From Chloracidobacterium sp. (GTDB lineage: Bacteria > Acidobacteriota > Blastocatellia > Pyrinomonadales > Pyrinomonadaceae), in NCBI GenBank assembly GCA_016712045.1, contig JADJRV010000019.1:1-64000 (forward strand): 64,000 nucleotides of DNA, in the 5' to 3' direction. The stretch's first letter is position 1. Every line of letters starts with the position of its first letter. This document shows, piece after piece, positions 29,089 through 38,056 of the stretch. The notes under the pieces were generated by a model, which was not told the origin of the DNA, ran no database searches, and worked only from the letters and a program-made list of their open reading frames with translations. A program made the translations under genes and the position numbers.

Positions 29089-30575
29089 AAAGCCTTTGGC
29101 AATCGCACAATAAACTTTGTCCCTTCGCCCTCGGTGGATTCGACCTCGATCTTGCCGTTATGGATATCGACGATTTTTTGCACGATGGCGAGGCCGAGGC
29201 CGGTGCCGGTTTCTTTGGTCGAAAAATACGGCTCGAATATCTTTGAGAGGCTCTCGGGCGAGATGCCGTTGCCCGTATCCGTTATCTCAAAGCGGACAAA
29301 TTCGCCGCCCTCGTCGGGCAATATCTTGATGCCGAGATGACCGCCGTTGGATTCCATTGCCTGGACACCGTTGATCAATAGGTTATTAAATACCGACCTA
29401 AGAAATTCGGGGTCGCCCATTACCTGCGGCACATTTTCGTGCTCGACGACGGCGATGGTGATGTTTTTTTCTTCGGCTTGCGGCTCGACGATGCGGAGCG
29501 ATTCCTCAATGGCCTTGCGGGCGTCGAGCGGGACGAGCTTGGCGGTCGCCGGACGCGAATAGTTTAGGAAATCGGAGATCTGCTGATTGATGCGGGCAAC
29601 CTCGGTCTTTAATTGTGAGGTCAGCTTTTCAAACGTCTCACGCCGTTCGGGTTCCTCCGGTGCAAATTTCGACCGCAGATGGTCGAGTGTCAAGTTGATG
29701 TAATTGAGCGGGTTGCGAATCTCGTGGGCGATCGCGGAGCCGAGCCGTCCGACGACGGCGGATTTTTCGGCTTGTTGCAATTGGGCCTCCAGGTCGCGTT
29801 TTTTCTCGAGCTCGGCGGTCATTTCGTTGAAATTTGTCGCCAGATTTCCGAGCTCGTCGTTTCGCGAATCAGGCACGCGGACGGTCAAATTGCCGTCAGC
29901 AACCTGGCGGGCGGCATTTGAAAGATCGGCTATCGGTCGCGAAAACCGCCAGACGAGCATAAACGTGATCAGTGACGAGACGAGCAGAACGCCGAGCGTA
30001 AATATCAACGGACGAGCGGCACGCAAGGCAGCGGCGCTCTTATCATTTTTGAGCAGCACCATCACATACCAGCGGCCCTTGCTCGTTTCTATCGGAACGG
30101 CATGAGCCTCGTCGTCGGTAAATTTGTTAGCGTCGGTGCGTTGATTAGGGAATTGGGCCAGATCGGTGCCGAGACGTGATCCTTCCATCAACGGCGGCAG
30201 TTCCTTGAGTTCGGCGAGCCGCTTATAGACGATCGTTCCATCAGGTTCGCTAGACGGCAGGTAGTCAGGATTGAGGCTGTCGGATACCCGCCAGATGTTA
30301 TCTACAATAATTACGTCTTTTATAAGTGCTGCTGCTTCTTGATCGAAAAAGGTCTGGCCGTTGCGGTCGATCAGATCCTGCATATACTCTCCGGTGGTAA
30401 GTCCATTAGACCCGAGAGCGATGCCTGCGACGAGCGCCCGCGACTGTGCCTCGAGGCGGACATTATTTTCGCCCTGCGTCACTAGATTGAGGTAGTACTG
30501 AAAACTCAGCGTCGCCATCAGCAACACGGCGAGTATCAGCAACAGCCTGCCGCGAAATGTATTAAAGAATCTCAT
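29085..30575 (-). CDS. Membrane sensor histidine kinase
   Basis: Transmembrane kinase that probably phosphorylates the regulator at 27114-28475. N-terminal helix (LLLILAVLLMATLSFQYYL), periplasmic sensor region of about 150 residues, second helix (PLIFTLGVLLVSSLITFML), HAMP domain (RPIADLSNAARQVADGNLTV), HisKA domain with phospho-acceptor in IAHEIRNPLNYINLTL, and HATPase with N, G1 and G2 boxes (NNLLINGVQAM, DTGNGISPE, GTGLGLAIVQK). The ATG at 30575 is preferred over a TTG four codons upstream. Confidence 0.93.
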   Translation of the reverse strand: MRFFNTFRGRLLLILAVLLMATLSFQYYLNLVTQGENNVRLEAQSRALVAGIALGSNGLTTGEYMQDLIDRNGQTFFDQEAAALIKDVIIVDNIWRVSDSLNPDYLPSSEPDGTIVYKRLAELKELPPLMEGSRLGTDLAQFPNQRTDANKFTDDEAHAVPIETSKGRWYVMVLLKNDKSAAALRAARPLIFTLGVLLVSSLITFMLVWRFSRPIADLSNAARQVADGNLTVRVPDSRNDELGNLATNFNEMTAELEKKRDLEAQLQQAEKSAVVGRLGSAIAHEIRNPLNYINLTLDHLRSKFAPEEPERRETFEKLTSQLKTEVARINQQISDFLNYSRPATAKLVPLDARKAIEESLRIVEPQAEEKNITIAVVEHENVPQVMGDPEFLRSVFNNLLINGVQAMESNGGHLGIKILPDEGGEFVRFEITDTGNGISPESLSKIFEPYFSTKETGTGLGLAIVQKIVDIHNGKIEVESTEGEGTKFIVRLPKAL

Positions 30576-30745
30576 AGATGCCAACAAAATTACTTATGAG
30601 AAAATGCTTGCGCTACTCGTCGGTTGAATGTTATATTCAACCTTAGTTTTTAAGCAACCGCCGGAAACGGCTTATTTTCCGGTATAGCGAGATCTCTGAG
30701 CTCCACCTGGTTTCTACAACAATCTTACGTATTCTGAGGTAAAGC

Positions 30746-32329
30746 ATGAAGTTAATGTTCCCCAAATTGTCCCGCGTCAGTTCTTTTTTTGTGCTCGTCG
30801 TTGTTGCAATGCTGCTAACCGGTAGCGTTTCGGCACAGGCGAAAAAGGCCGCACCCGCCAAAAAGGCCGTAGCTAAGAAGCCTGTAACCAACGCAAAAGA
30901 TGCCAAGAAAGATCGCGACAAGGCCAAGGCAATCGCCAAGGCCAAACAGGACAAAAAGGAAAAATTAACAGCCAAAACTAAAGACACCAAAAACGACAAA
31001 GCAAAAAAGGACACTAAAAAAGCCGCTGAATCAAAAGCCGCTCTTGCCGAACGCCGCCGCAAAGACGCCGAACGCCGTGCCGCGATCATTGCCGAGCAGC
31101 GCCGCCGCGAACAGGCCCGCCGCGAAGCGATCGCCCGCAAAGCAGCATTTGAGAACGGACTCCGCATTGAGACAGTCGCAAATATTTCGAAAGACAACAC
31201 CGAGGGCGAGGACCTCAACATCCGCAACGTTGCGATCAACGCACTTGGCGGGCACGCCGGTTCGGTCGTTGTGATGGAGGCCCAGACGGGCAAGGTTTTG
31301 ACAATTGTAAATCAGGATTGGGCCGTACGCAGCACTATACGTCCGTGTTCGACGATCAAACTCGTGACCGGCGTTGCGGCACTCAATGAGGGTGTTATTA
31401 GTAAAGAAGACGGTTCGGTCAAAAATGTTTCGACCCGCCGCAAGCTCGATGACGCGATCGCGTTTTCTGACAACGCATATTTTCAGCGTGCCGGCGTCCA
31501 GATGGGCAACACCAAGCTTGTCGAATACGGCCAGAAACTCGGCCTTGGGCAGCAAACGGGCGTCAATCTCGAGGGCGAGGCGACCGGACGGCTGCCTTTT
31601 AGCAACAGCAATCCGCGAATCTATTCGCATGGTGACGATACTGAAGTTTCGACGTTACAGCTTGCAGTGATGGCTGCCGCGATCACGAATGGCGGCCACC
31701 GCGTTTTGCCGCGTATCCCGCGTAAAGGCGTCGAGAATGCGAGATTTCAGACATTTTATAAGGCGAACGTCGATGTGCCCAGCCCAAGCGTACGACGCGT
31801 CATACCCGGTATGATGGGCGCAGCCGAATACGGCACCGCCCGCCGCAACATGAATCAGACGCTTGGCGTCGCCGGTAAGACGGGTTCGTGCATCGACAAA
31901 GGCTCGTGGGTCGGGCTCTTTGCCTCGGTCGCCCCGATCGAGCAGCCAAAATACGCCGTAGCCGTCATTACCCGCGGGCAACGCGAACGCGGCCGCTATG
32001 CCGCTGCCATTGCCGCTCAGGTTTATAACGCCTTAGCCGGAAACATCGTCAGGACGGACCGCAATCTGGCCCAGACCGAATTTAAGATCGCACCGAAAAA
32101 CGTTGCAGTTACAAAAGCTGACGCACGGCTTGCCGATCTAGCCGACGATGATGAGGCGGATGAGACTGACGTAACGACGACCCCGGTCGGTGATCGCAAC
32201 GTGATAATCGTGCCGAGTGCCCCGCCGCAGAAAAAAATGGTCACTAAGACTGCAGATTCCCGTCCCGTTTTCCCTCCGGTAGTCATTACCTACGACAAGG
32301 ACGAAAAAGAAAAGAAACGCAAGCCGTAA
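30746..32329 (+). CDS. PBP-type transpeptidase-domain protein with Lys-rich N-terminus
   Basis: 527 residues. A signal sequence (SSFFVLVVVAMLLTGSVSAQ) is followed by a very basic Lys/Ala-rich helical linker (about 31-130) and a penicillin-binding transpeptidase fold. Active-site motifs are S202-T-I-K205 (SxxK), S241-D-N243 (SxN) and K378-T-G (KTG), in order and with normal spacing. Length and the lack of a dimerisation domain make it closer to a stand-alone PBP or BlaR-like domain than to a full class B PBP. A C-terminal disordered tail follows. A GAGGT ribosome site lies before the ATG. Confidence 0.85.
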   Translation: MKLMFPKLSRVSSFFVLVVVAMLLTGSVSAQAKKAAPAKKAVAKKPVTNAKDAKKDRDKAKAIAKAKQDKKEKLTAKTKDTKNDKAKKDTKKAAESKAALAERRRKDAERRAAIIAEQRRREQARREAIARKAAFENGLRIETVANISKDNTEGEDLNIRNVAINALGGHAGSVVVMEAQTGKVLTIVNQDWAVRSTIRPCSTIKLVTGVAALNEGVISKEDGSVKNVSTRRKLDDAIAFSDNAYFQRAGVQMGNTKLVEYGQKLGLGQQTGVNLEGEATGRLPFSNSNPRIYSHGDDTEVSTLQLAVMAAAITNGGHRVLPRIPRKGVENARFQTFYKANVDVPSPSVRRVIPGMMGAAEYGTARRNMNQTLGVAGKTGSCIDKGSWVGLFASVAPIEQPKYAVAVITRGQRERGRYAAAIAAQVYNALAGNIVRTDRNLAQTEFKIAPKNVAVTKADARLADLADDDEADETDVTTTPVGDRNVIIVPSAPPQKKMVTKTADSRPVFPPVVITYDKDEKEKKRKP

Positions 32330-32475
32330 GCAAGTCAACAATATAGGGCCGAAACGATGCGGATTTTGTAATGAAATTCGCATTTCGGCTTGACTTGCAT
32401 AGCAAACTTACGGATTATTTACCTTTTCAAAAGTTTTCTTTTGAGCGATAGTTTTTTATATAAAGCCATCATACC

Positions 32476-32508
32476 GCCGCGCAAAATATAGCAACTATTT
32501 TGTGCGGC
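32476..32508. repeat. Strong 13-bp hairpin in the 275-base gap 32330-32605
   Basis: GCCGCGCAAAATA (32476-32488) pairs fully with TATTTTGTGCGGC (32496-32508), allowing one G-U pair, around a seven-base loop. There is no T run after it, so it is not a typical terminator. It lies about 100 bases before the next start codon. Confidence 0.6.
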
Positions 32509-32531
32509 AGCACATCTGATTTCACGCGAAA

Positions 32532-32550
32532 CCAAAGATATATTCTTTGG
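32532..32550. repeat. Second short hairpin upstream of the TPR-like gene
   Basis: CCAAAGA (32532-32538) and TCTTTGG (32544-32550) are perfect complements around the loop TATAT, 55 bases before the ATG at 32606. With the hairpin at 32476 it may form a structured leader. No riboswitch family was recognised. Confidence 0.45.
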
Positions 32551-32605
32551 GGCCGCAACTGGAAATTTATTTTGGAATTACGCATTAGGCGGAGGAAGTA
32601 TTTCG

Positions 32606-33878
32606 ATGAAAACGATTTTTAGATCAACAAATTTGCTGCTTATATTGGCCGCAATTATCGCATTTGGAGCTGTGGCCGGAATGGCCCAGGACCCGTGCAC
32701 GGATGCCGACGGGCAGACCAAGATGCAGGACGAGTTTGACGCTCTCTATGCAGTTAAGGTTAACCTCAATGTTCGTCAGAAAGCAATAGATTCGGGAAAG
32801 GCATTTCTTGAAAAATACGGATCATGCGAACCGGCAAAAGTTCGTGTCGATTGGCTCAAGATCAACATTCCTAAGATGGAAGCAAAGATTATTCTTGACC
32901 GTGGTGCCAAAGCTGAAGCTGAACTCGTTGGCCGGTTTGACGCGGCTATGAAAGCAAAGAACTTTGACGAGGTCTATGTCACCGGTAAAGAGGTGCTTGC
33001 AAAATATCCTGATAAATACCGTGCCGCTGAGATCGTGCTTGGTTCGATCGCCTTTGATGAGGCGTATAAGGGTAATACCAAATATAATGACGACGGCTTG
33101 CGTTTCGCAAAGGCGGCTATAGCCGACCTTGAGTCAGGCAAAACGTTCACGACCTTTGGCGTCAATCCTTATATCTATAAGACCAAAGGAAGATGCTCTT
33201 GGTTACATGAACCTGACCATCGGTTACATCACCAGCGTTTCGCAAAAAAATCAAGTTGGTTCGCTGCAGTATCTCTATAAGACGACTCAGGGCACCTCAG
33301 AGGCGAGCAAGAACCCTATCGCTTATGAGCTAGTTGGTAATTACTACTTTGCCGAACTCAATAAGATCGTCGAACAGATCGCGGCCTTGAGTGCCAGCCA
33401 AAACAAGCCGGGGATCACGCCCGAAGAGCTGCAAAAGATCGTTGATGAGATCAAGGCAAAGGTTGCGATGTCAAACGGTACTGCCGAACGTGCAATGGAC
33501 GCTTTCTCGCGTGCATACACGATGGGACAGGCTCCGGCATACAAGGCCAAGATGAAAAAGAATGTCGAGGATGCATATAACGTGCGCTTTGGTAAAAAAG
33601 ACGGTGTCGATCCTTGGATCACTACCGCCGTCGCAAAACCGTTCATAAATCCAACGACGCCGATCGAACCGATCAAGGATCCGGAACCGGTCGCTCCCGT
33701 TACCCAGCCAACGACGCCACCGGTGACGGCTCCGGCAACGACGGTCAAGCCGCCCGTGACGACACAGGCAAAACCGGCTACATCAGCTCCGGCTAAACCG
33801 GCTGCAACCTCGGTCAAAAACCCGGCAAAGCCTAGTGGGTCAGTTAAGAAAAAGACCGCTAAGAAAAAGACGGTTTAG
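32606..33878 (+). CDS. Secreted TPR-like protein with Pro/Ala/Lys tail, frameshifted
   Basis: Starts behind GGAGGA with a signal peptide (LLLILAAIIAFGAVAGMAQ). The mature part is helical with tetratricopeptide-like spacing (NVRQKAIDSGKAFLEKYGSC, NFDEVYVTGKEVLAKYPDKY). Near 33190 the frame changes from NPYIYKTK to EDALGYMNLTIGYITSVSQK, where the two halves join naturally. The C-terminal 70 residues are a low-complexity tail of Pro, Thr, Ala and Lys ending KKKTAKKKTV. Repaired length is about 424. It may bind cell wall or other periplasmic proteins; function unknown. Confidence 0.65.
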
Positions 33879-33901
33879 TACTGTTAGTTGATCTAAAAAT
33901 T

Positions 33902-33940
33902 GGCCGGGTACGTGTAAAAACGCATCCGGCCTTTTTTTTT
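33902..33940 (+). terminator. Rho-independent terminator before rnc
   Basis: GGCCGG (33902-33907) pairs with CCGGCC (33926-33931) and is followed by nine T residues. It separates the TPR-like gene from rnc. Confidence 0.9.
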
Positions 33941-33956
33941 GTTAAAATTACCGTCG

Positions 33957-34697
33957 ATGACGCCAAAGCTCGCAAAACTTGAGGCCCTGATAGGCCACCG
34001 CTTTGCGGACGCAAACTTGCTTGAGCGTGCCCTGACGCACCGCTCGTGGGCGTATGAGAACTTGCAGGGCGAGTCGGATGAGGCTATTCGCGATGCCCAA
34101 AACGAGTCGATGGAGTTTGTCGGCGATTCGGTGCTCGGGCTGATGATCGCCGAGCGGCTATATCAAAACAATCCAAAATCGAGCGAGGGCGACCTGACGC
34201 TGATGAAACATCATCTCGTCAGCACGACTACGCTTGCACGGATCGCTGAGAATTTAGGTCTCGGCGATTACGTCCGCGTCGGACGCGGCGAAGAGAAAAC
34301 CGGCGGTCGAAAAAAGCAGGCGCTGCTTGCAAATACGCTTGAGGCGGTGATCGCGGCTGTTTTCCTTGATGGCGGCTATAGCGCTGCTCGTGTATTTCTC
34401 GGGCGGATATTCGCCGACGAGATCCGCAGTGCGACGCCGAAAAATTCACTTGATTATAAGACGATGCTCCAAGAGATTCTTCAGGCAGAAAAGATGACGG
34501 CACCGGCTTACAACGTCGTCAAAACAGACGGTCCTCCGCATGACCGGACGTTCCTCGTCGAGGCCGTCTGGGAAACCGGTAAGGCGCGCGGGACAGGCAC
34601 CTCGATCAAGGCGGCCGAGATGATGGCCGCGGCTGAGGCTCTGAATATGCTCGCACCGCAAAAAGAAACTAAGACGAAACGCGTGGGCAAAAATTAA
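33957..34697 (+). CDS. rnc: Ribonuclease III
   Basis: Double-stranded RNA endonuclease for rRNA and mRNA processing. The RNase III signature ESMEFVGDSVLGL carries the catalytic acidic residues, and LLANTLEAVIAAVFLDGG is the second metal site. A C-terminal double-stranded RNA-binding domain follows (DYKTMLQEILQAEK, ending GTSIKAAEMMAAAEAL). 246 residues from the ATG at 33957; an upstream alternative start at 33939 lies in the terminator T tract and is rejected. It is followed after 19 bases by lepB. Confidence 0.95.
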   Translation: MTPKLAKLEALIGHRFADANLLERALTHRSWAYENLQGESDEAIRDAQNESMEFVGDSVLGLMIAERLYQNNPKSSEGDLTLMKHHLVSTTTLARIAENLGLGDYVRVGRGEEKTGGRKKQALLANTLEAVIAAVFLDGGYSAARVFLGRIFADEIRSATPKNSLDYKTMLQEILQAEKMTAPAYNVVKTDGPPHDRTFLVEAVWETGKARGTGTSIKAAEMMAAAEALNMLAPQKETKTKRVGKN

Positions 34698-34716
34698 CGT
34701 ATCATTTAGCTACTGT

Positions 34717-35553
34717 ATGAGTGACGAAAACAAAGAAACAAAGGCCGCAGCTGAACCAAAACCTACGGGTCCGCCAAAATCGGTATTTCGCGAATATTTC
34801 GAATCGTTCGTTGTGACACTCGTCATGGCGATATTTGGCATGACCTTTATTTTGCAGGCGGTAACCGTGCCGACCGGGTCGATGCAAAATACGATCCTTG
34901 TGGGCGATTATCTGCTGGTCAATAAGTTTATCTTTACGCCGGGCGGCCAAAGCCTACCGTTTCTGCCGCAGCGTGAGATACAGCGCGGCGACATCGTCGT
35001 TTTCAAATATCCGGGAAACAAACTGCACCCAGAGATGGACCGAGCCCACGGTTCGTCGGCGATCGCGTATCAGGTCAATTATGTAAAACGCGTCATCGGG
35101 TTGCCGGGCGAAAAGGTCGAGTTTCGCGACAATCAGGTCTTTATCAACGACGTTCTTTTGCCGGAGCATCGTGTTATCGGCGACGCGCCGGACAGCCAAT
35201 CGGCACTGACCGCGACTGAATTTGAAGAGCGTCGTGCTGAGGATAAATGGGATGTTTATTACTCAAAGAGCTCGATGGACATCATCAAAGGCGGCGGCCA
35301 CGTGACCCGCCGCGGGTACGAATTTGGAGTAGCGGGCAAGACGATGATCGTGCCGCCGAACAGCTTTTTTTGCATGGGTGACAGCCGCGACGCCAGCGAA
35401 GACGGCCGCGTATGGGGATTTGTCCCGCGTGAGTTGATCGTTGGACGAGCGATGTTCGTCTATTGGTCCTGCGACCGCGGAGCGTCGGACGGCAGTATGC
35501 TGTCGTGTATCACACACCCGCGTCTGAGCCGCATCGGGAAATTTGTAAAATAG
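34717..35553 (+). CDS. lepB: Signal peptidase I
   Basis: Membrane serine protease that removes signal peptides. A polar N-terminus is followed by a membrane helix (ESFVVTLVMAIFGMTFIL), the nucleophile motif VPTGSMQNT (box B), the general-base lysine in YVKRVIGLPGEKVEF (box D) and the conserved NSFFCMGDSRDASEDGRVWG (box E). 278 residues with a modest insertion between boxes D and E, as in many Gram-negative enzymes. Downstream of rnc, as is common in bacteria. Confidence 0.95.
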   Translation: MSDENKETKAAAEPKPTGPPKSVFREYFESFVVTLVMAIFGMTFILQAVTVPTGSMQNTILVGDYLLVNKFIFTPGGQSLPFLPQREIQRGDIVVFKYPGNKLHPEMDRAHGSSAIAYQVNYVKRVIGLPGEKVEFRDNQVFINDVLLPEHRVIGDAPDSQSALTATEFEERRAEDKWDVYYSKSSMDIIKGGGHVTRRGYEFGVAGKTMIVPPNSFFCMGDSRDASEDGRVWGFVPRELIVGRAMFVYWSCDRGASDGSMLSCITHPRLSRIGKFVK

Positions 35554-35587
35554 GGATTGTAAATTGGATAAATATTTCTATTTCTTT

Positions 35588-35622
35588 TAATTAATAATTA
35601 CTCAATTATTAATTAATAATTA
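35588..35622. repeat. AT-only palindromic repeat upstream of psuG
   Basis: TAATTAATAATTA (35588-35600) and its reverse complement lie on either side of CTCAA, just 8 bases before the psuG ATG. It could be a hairpin over the ribosome site or an AT-rich protein-binding site. Low complexity makes chance possible. Confidence 0.4.
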
Positions 35623-35629
35623 AGGATCT

Positions 35630-36553
35630 ATGAAATTGAGTATTAGCGACGAAGTGGGTGAGGCAATAAGACGCGGCTCGCCGGTCGTCGCTCTTGAATC
35701 AACCGTAATCGCCCACGGCCTGCCCTATCCGCAAAACATCGAAACTGCAATGAAATGCGAGGCCGCCGTTCGTGCTGGCGGTTCTGTTCCGGCAACGATC
35801 GCGGTTTTTGGTGGTGAGTTTTGTGTTGGATTAACCCGCGACCAGATCGAGCAACTTGCTACACGCAAAGACATCCGAAAGATCTCACGCCGCGATCTGC
35901 CGATTGCCGTCGCAAACAAGCTCGACTGTGCGACGACCGTTGCGACGACCACGTTTATCGCTCATATGGCGGGGATCAAGGTGTTTGCGACCGGCGGTAT
36001 TGGCGGGGTGCATCGCGGTTTCGAAGCGGACATTTCGGCGGACCTGCCGGAGCTTGCACAGACGCCGATCACTGTCGTCTGCTCCGGAGCAAAGATCGTA
36101 CTCGACCTCGAACGCACCCGCGAATGGCTCGAAACCAACGGCATCACCGTTCTCGGCTGGCAATGCGATGAGCTGCCGGCGTTTTATTCGCGCGTCAGTG
36201 GATTGGCGATAGATGAAAGAGTTGAGAATGGAAGTGAGGTCGCCGCGATCGCCGCTGCCCGCGACGAACTTGGGTTGAAAAACTCGATCTTAGTTACGGT
36301 TCCCGTTCCGGCAGAATTTGAGATTGACCGCAGCGAACTAGAATCGATCCTCGCCGAAGCATTAAAACTCGCTGACGAAAAAGGCGTAGGTGGCAAAGAG
36401 ATCACACCGTTTCTGCTCTCACAGATGTCGACGCGCAGCGGCGGACGAACACTCGCCGCAAACATCGCCCTGCTCGAAAATAACACCCGCCCGATCCGTG
36501 GCAGAAGCCGCAGGCAGACCCCGGCGGCATTTCGTTCACCAACGCCCGCTTAG
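35630..36553 (+). CDS. psuG: Pseudouridine-5'-phosphate glycosidase
   Basis: Cleaves pseudouridine 5'-phosphate to uracil and ribose 5-phosphate. 307 residues. Family motifs are VVALESTVIAHGLPYPQN (catalytic Glu), FATGGIGGVHRGFEADISAD (phosphate site), VVCSGAKIVLDLERTREWLE (catalytic Lys), LGWQCDELPAFYSRVSGL and GGRTLAANIALLENN. No pseudouridine kinase (psuK) is next to it. The final codons run into a hairpin shared with the convergent gene. Confidence 0.94.
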   Translation: MKLSISDEVGEAIRRGSPVVALESTVIAHGLPYPQNIETAMKCEAAVRAGGSVPATIAVFGGEFCVGLTRDQIEQLATRKDIRKISRRDLPIAVANKLDCATTVATTTFIAHMAGIKVFATGGIGGVHRGFEADISADLPELAQTPITVVCSGAKIVLDLERTREWLETNGITVLGWQCDELPAFYSRVSGLAIDERVENGSEVAAIAAARDELGLKNSILVTVPVPAEFEIDRSELESILAEALKLADEKGVGGKEITPFLLSQMSTRSGGRTLAANIALLENNTRPIRGRSRRQTPAAFRSPTPA

Positions 36554-36560
36554 CGCGGGC
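36544..36560. terminator. Bidirectional hairpin between psuG and the SH3-like gene
   Basis: GCCCGC (36544-36549) and GCGGGC (36555-36560) form a tight hairpin that includes the psuG stop codon. It sits between converging genes. T tracts are weak, so the terminator role is inferred from placement. Confidence 0.45.
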
Positions 36561-36566
36561 TTCTGA

Positions 36567-37322
36567 CTATTTCTTTTCCATCTTCGCTTTCAGAGCATCC
36601 AGCCGTTTCTGAGCCTCGACGGCCTCATTTGTGCCCGGAAACTTCGTGACGATCTCTTTCCAAGACGCGCCGTCGTAATGAAATTGTTTTGCGGCGGAAT
36701 TAAATAAAAATATTATGCCCAGCCGGCGGTAGCGGTCGAGCATATTGAAATTGAGGTAATAGCTATGCAACGGAGCGCCGGACGCGGCCATTTCATCTCG
36801 TTTCAATTGTGATGACGCGGATTTCGTCAGCTTTGCAGCAGCTTCTTCAAGCACGTCGCCGTAGAGCAGCAAGATCGCGGGTCGAAATTTGGACGCAGGA
36901 TAAAGCTGGAAAAAATGGCCGGCGACCTCGATCTGGTCAAAAGCGTCAATTGCCTGCACAAGCTTTGCAAGGCGCTCTTCGTCGCCGGGCCTGAACTTGC
37001 CAAACACAGCGTCAGCCTGAACCCAGCCAAAATTGGCGGGCGGTGCTGTTACCTTATAAAACTTAACCCCGTCCGCCTCGGCAACACCGAGGATCTGCAC
37101 CTTGCGCCCACGCTGCATTCGGTGGACCACCTCGGAAAATAGGCTCGGGGTTTTGCGGAGAATGGAGAGCGTTTCGTCAATCACAATGGCGGTTTGGCCA
37201 ACCTCGGCGGATTTGGTCGCCGTCGTTTTTGGTTTTATAGGGGTAGCGGTACGTTTTTGTGCAAAGATGTGCCCCGTCGCGACGAGAATGATGAGCAAAA
37301 TTGTGGAAACGGGGAATTTCAT
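36567..37322 (-). CDS. Secreted SH3-like/TPR-like protein
   Basis: 251 residues. A signal peptide (STILLIILVATGHIFAQ) is followed by a short linker and an SH3-like beta-barrel (about 50-110: LSILRKTPSLFSEVVHRMQR, GRKVQILGVAEADGVKFYKV, FGWVQADAV). A helical region follows, ending in a TPR-like hairpin (WKEIVTKFPGTNEAVEAQKR). The architecture suits a periplasmic protein binding peptidoglycan or a partner. It is 18 bases downstream of ruvC on the same strand. Confidence 0.65.
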   Translation of the reverse strand: MKFPVSTILLIILVATGHIFAQKRTATPIKPKTTATKSAEVGQTAIVIDETLSILRKTPSLFSEVVHRMQRGRKVQILGVAEADGVKFYKVTAPPANFGWVQADAVFGKFRPGDEERLAKLVQAIDAFDQIEVAGHFFQLYPASKFRPAILLLYGDVLEEAAAKLTKSASSQLKRDEMAASGAPLHSYYLNFNMLDRYRRLGIIFLFNSAAKQFHYDGASWKEIVTKFPGTNEAVEAQKRLDALKAKMEKK

Positions 37323-37340
37323 ATAGTCTCCCTTAACTTA

Positions 37341-37847
37341 TTATTTTTTCTTCGCGGCCCTATCTATTCGCTCCTGCACGCCCGCGTGGTGAAAATGACA
37401 GATCGCGATCGCTAGTGCGTCGGCAGCGTCGTGCGGCTTTGGCACCTCTTTTAGCCCGAGCAGTATCTTTACCATCTGCCCGACCTGCTGCTTTTCGGCG
37501 TTTCCGTAACCTACGACAGTCTGCTTTATCAGTCTCGGGGCATATTCAGCGATACCGAGCCCACGCTGCTCAGCAAGTAATAGCATCAGCCCGCGGACTT
37601 GCCCCAGCTTTAACGCAACACCAACATTCACCGCATAAAATGTATCCTCTACTGACAGCACATCCGGCGAATGCGTCGCCATTACCTCGGCCACGCCGTC
37701 GTAGATATTGAGCAGACGCTTTGAAAAAGGCTGCTTGGTATTCGACTTAACGGTGCCAAAATCCACAAGCGCATATTTCGAGCCGCTCCCGTCGACCACG
37801 CCCCAACCGAGCGTTTCGCTGCCTGGATCGATCCCTAAAACGCGCAT
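37341..37847 (-). CDS. ruvC: Crossover junction endodeoxyribonuclease RuvC
   Basis: Resolves Holliday junctions with RuvAB. 168 residues of RNase H fold. The catalytic acidic residues are in VLGIDPGSETLGWGV (Asp7), LSVEDTFYAVNVGVALKLGQ (Glu) and KPHDAADALAIAICH (Asp pair). RuvA and RuvB are not in the window. The following 200 bases upstream contain a CACAGAT-type inverted repeat. Confidence 0.96.
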   Translation of the reverse strand: MRVLGIDPGSETLGWGVVDGSGSKYALVDFGTVKSNTKQPFSKRLLNIYDGVAEVMATHSPDVLSVEDTFYAVNVGVALKLGQVRGLMLLLAEQRGLGIAEYAPRLIKQTVVGYGNAEKQQVGQMVKILLGLKEVPKPHDAADALAIAICHFHHAGVQERIDRAAKKK

Positions 37848-37935
37848 GTTTGTTTCAAACTACTTCCTAAATTTAAGCAAAGATACTCCAAAAAAAAGGT
37901 TGAATGCAAGCGGAGGGGACGAAAAGGAAGATTCT

Positions 37936-38008
37936 CCACAGATGAACACAGATTCACACAGATACCGATCGCCCTGATTTATCTCTGTTCATCTGCGTCC
38001 ATCTGCGG
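37936..38008. repeat. CACAGAT-type inverted repeat, copy 1
   Basis: Left arm 37936-37964 (CCACAGATGAACACAGATTC core) and right arm 37980-38008 (ends CATCTGCGG) are imperfect reverse complements. Each arm holds three copies of the word CACAGAT or CGCAGAT. Homologous to the repeats at 51737 and 60504. Confidence 0.75.
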
Positions 38009-38056
38009 TTAACTTTCTTCTTTGGCGTCAAAATCTTTTATCATCTGATTTTACCC

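Noticed and set aside
30643..31293. Minus-strand open frame of 216 codons rich in Ala, Ser and Phe
   Set aside because: It is the shadow of the Lys/Ala-rich linker of the transpeptidase gene on the plus strand, which has a signal peptide and catalytic motifs.
33939..33956. Upstream start for rnc
   Set aside because: The extra six codons overlap the terminator and its T tract; the ATG at 33957 begins at the conserved N-terminus.
37936..38008. CRISPR-like short repeats of CACAGAT words
   Set aside because: Words are too short, spacers are only 2-4 bases, and the arrangement is an inverted pair, not a direct array.
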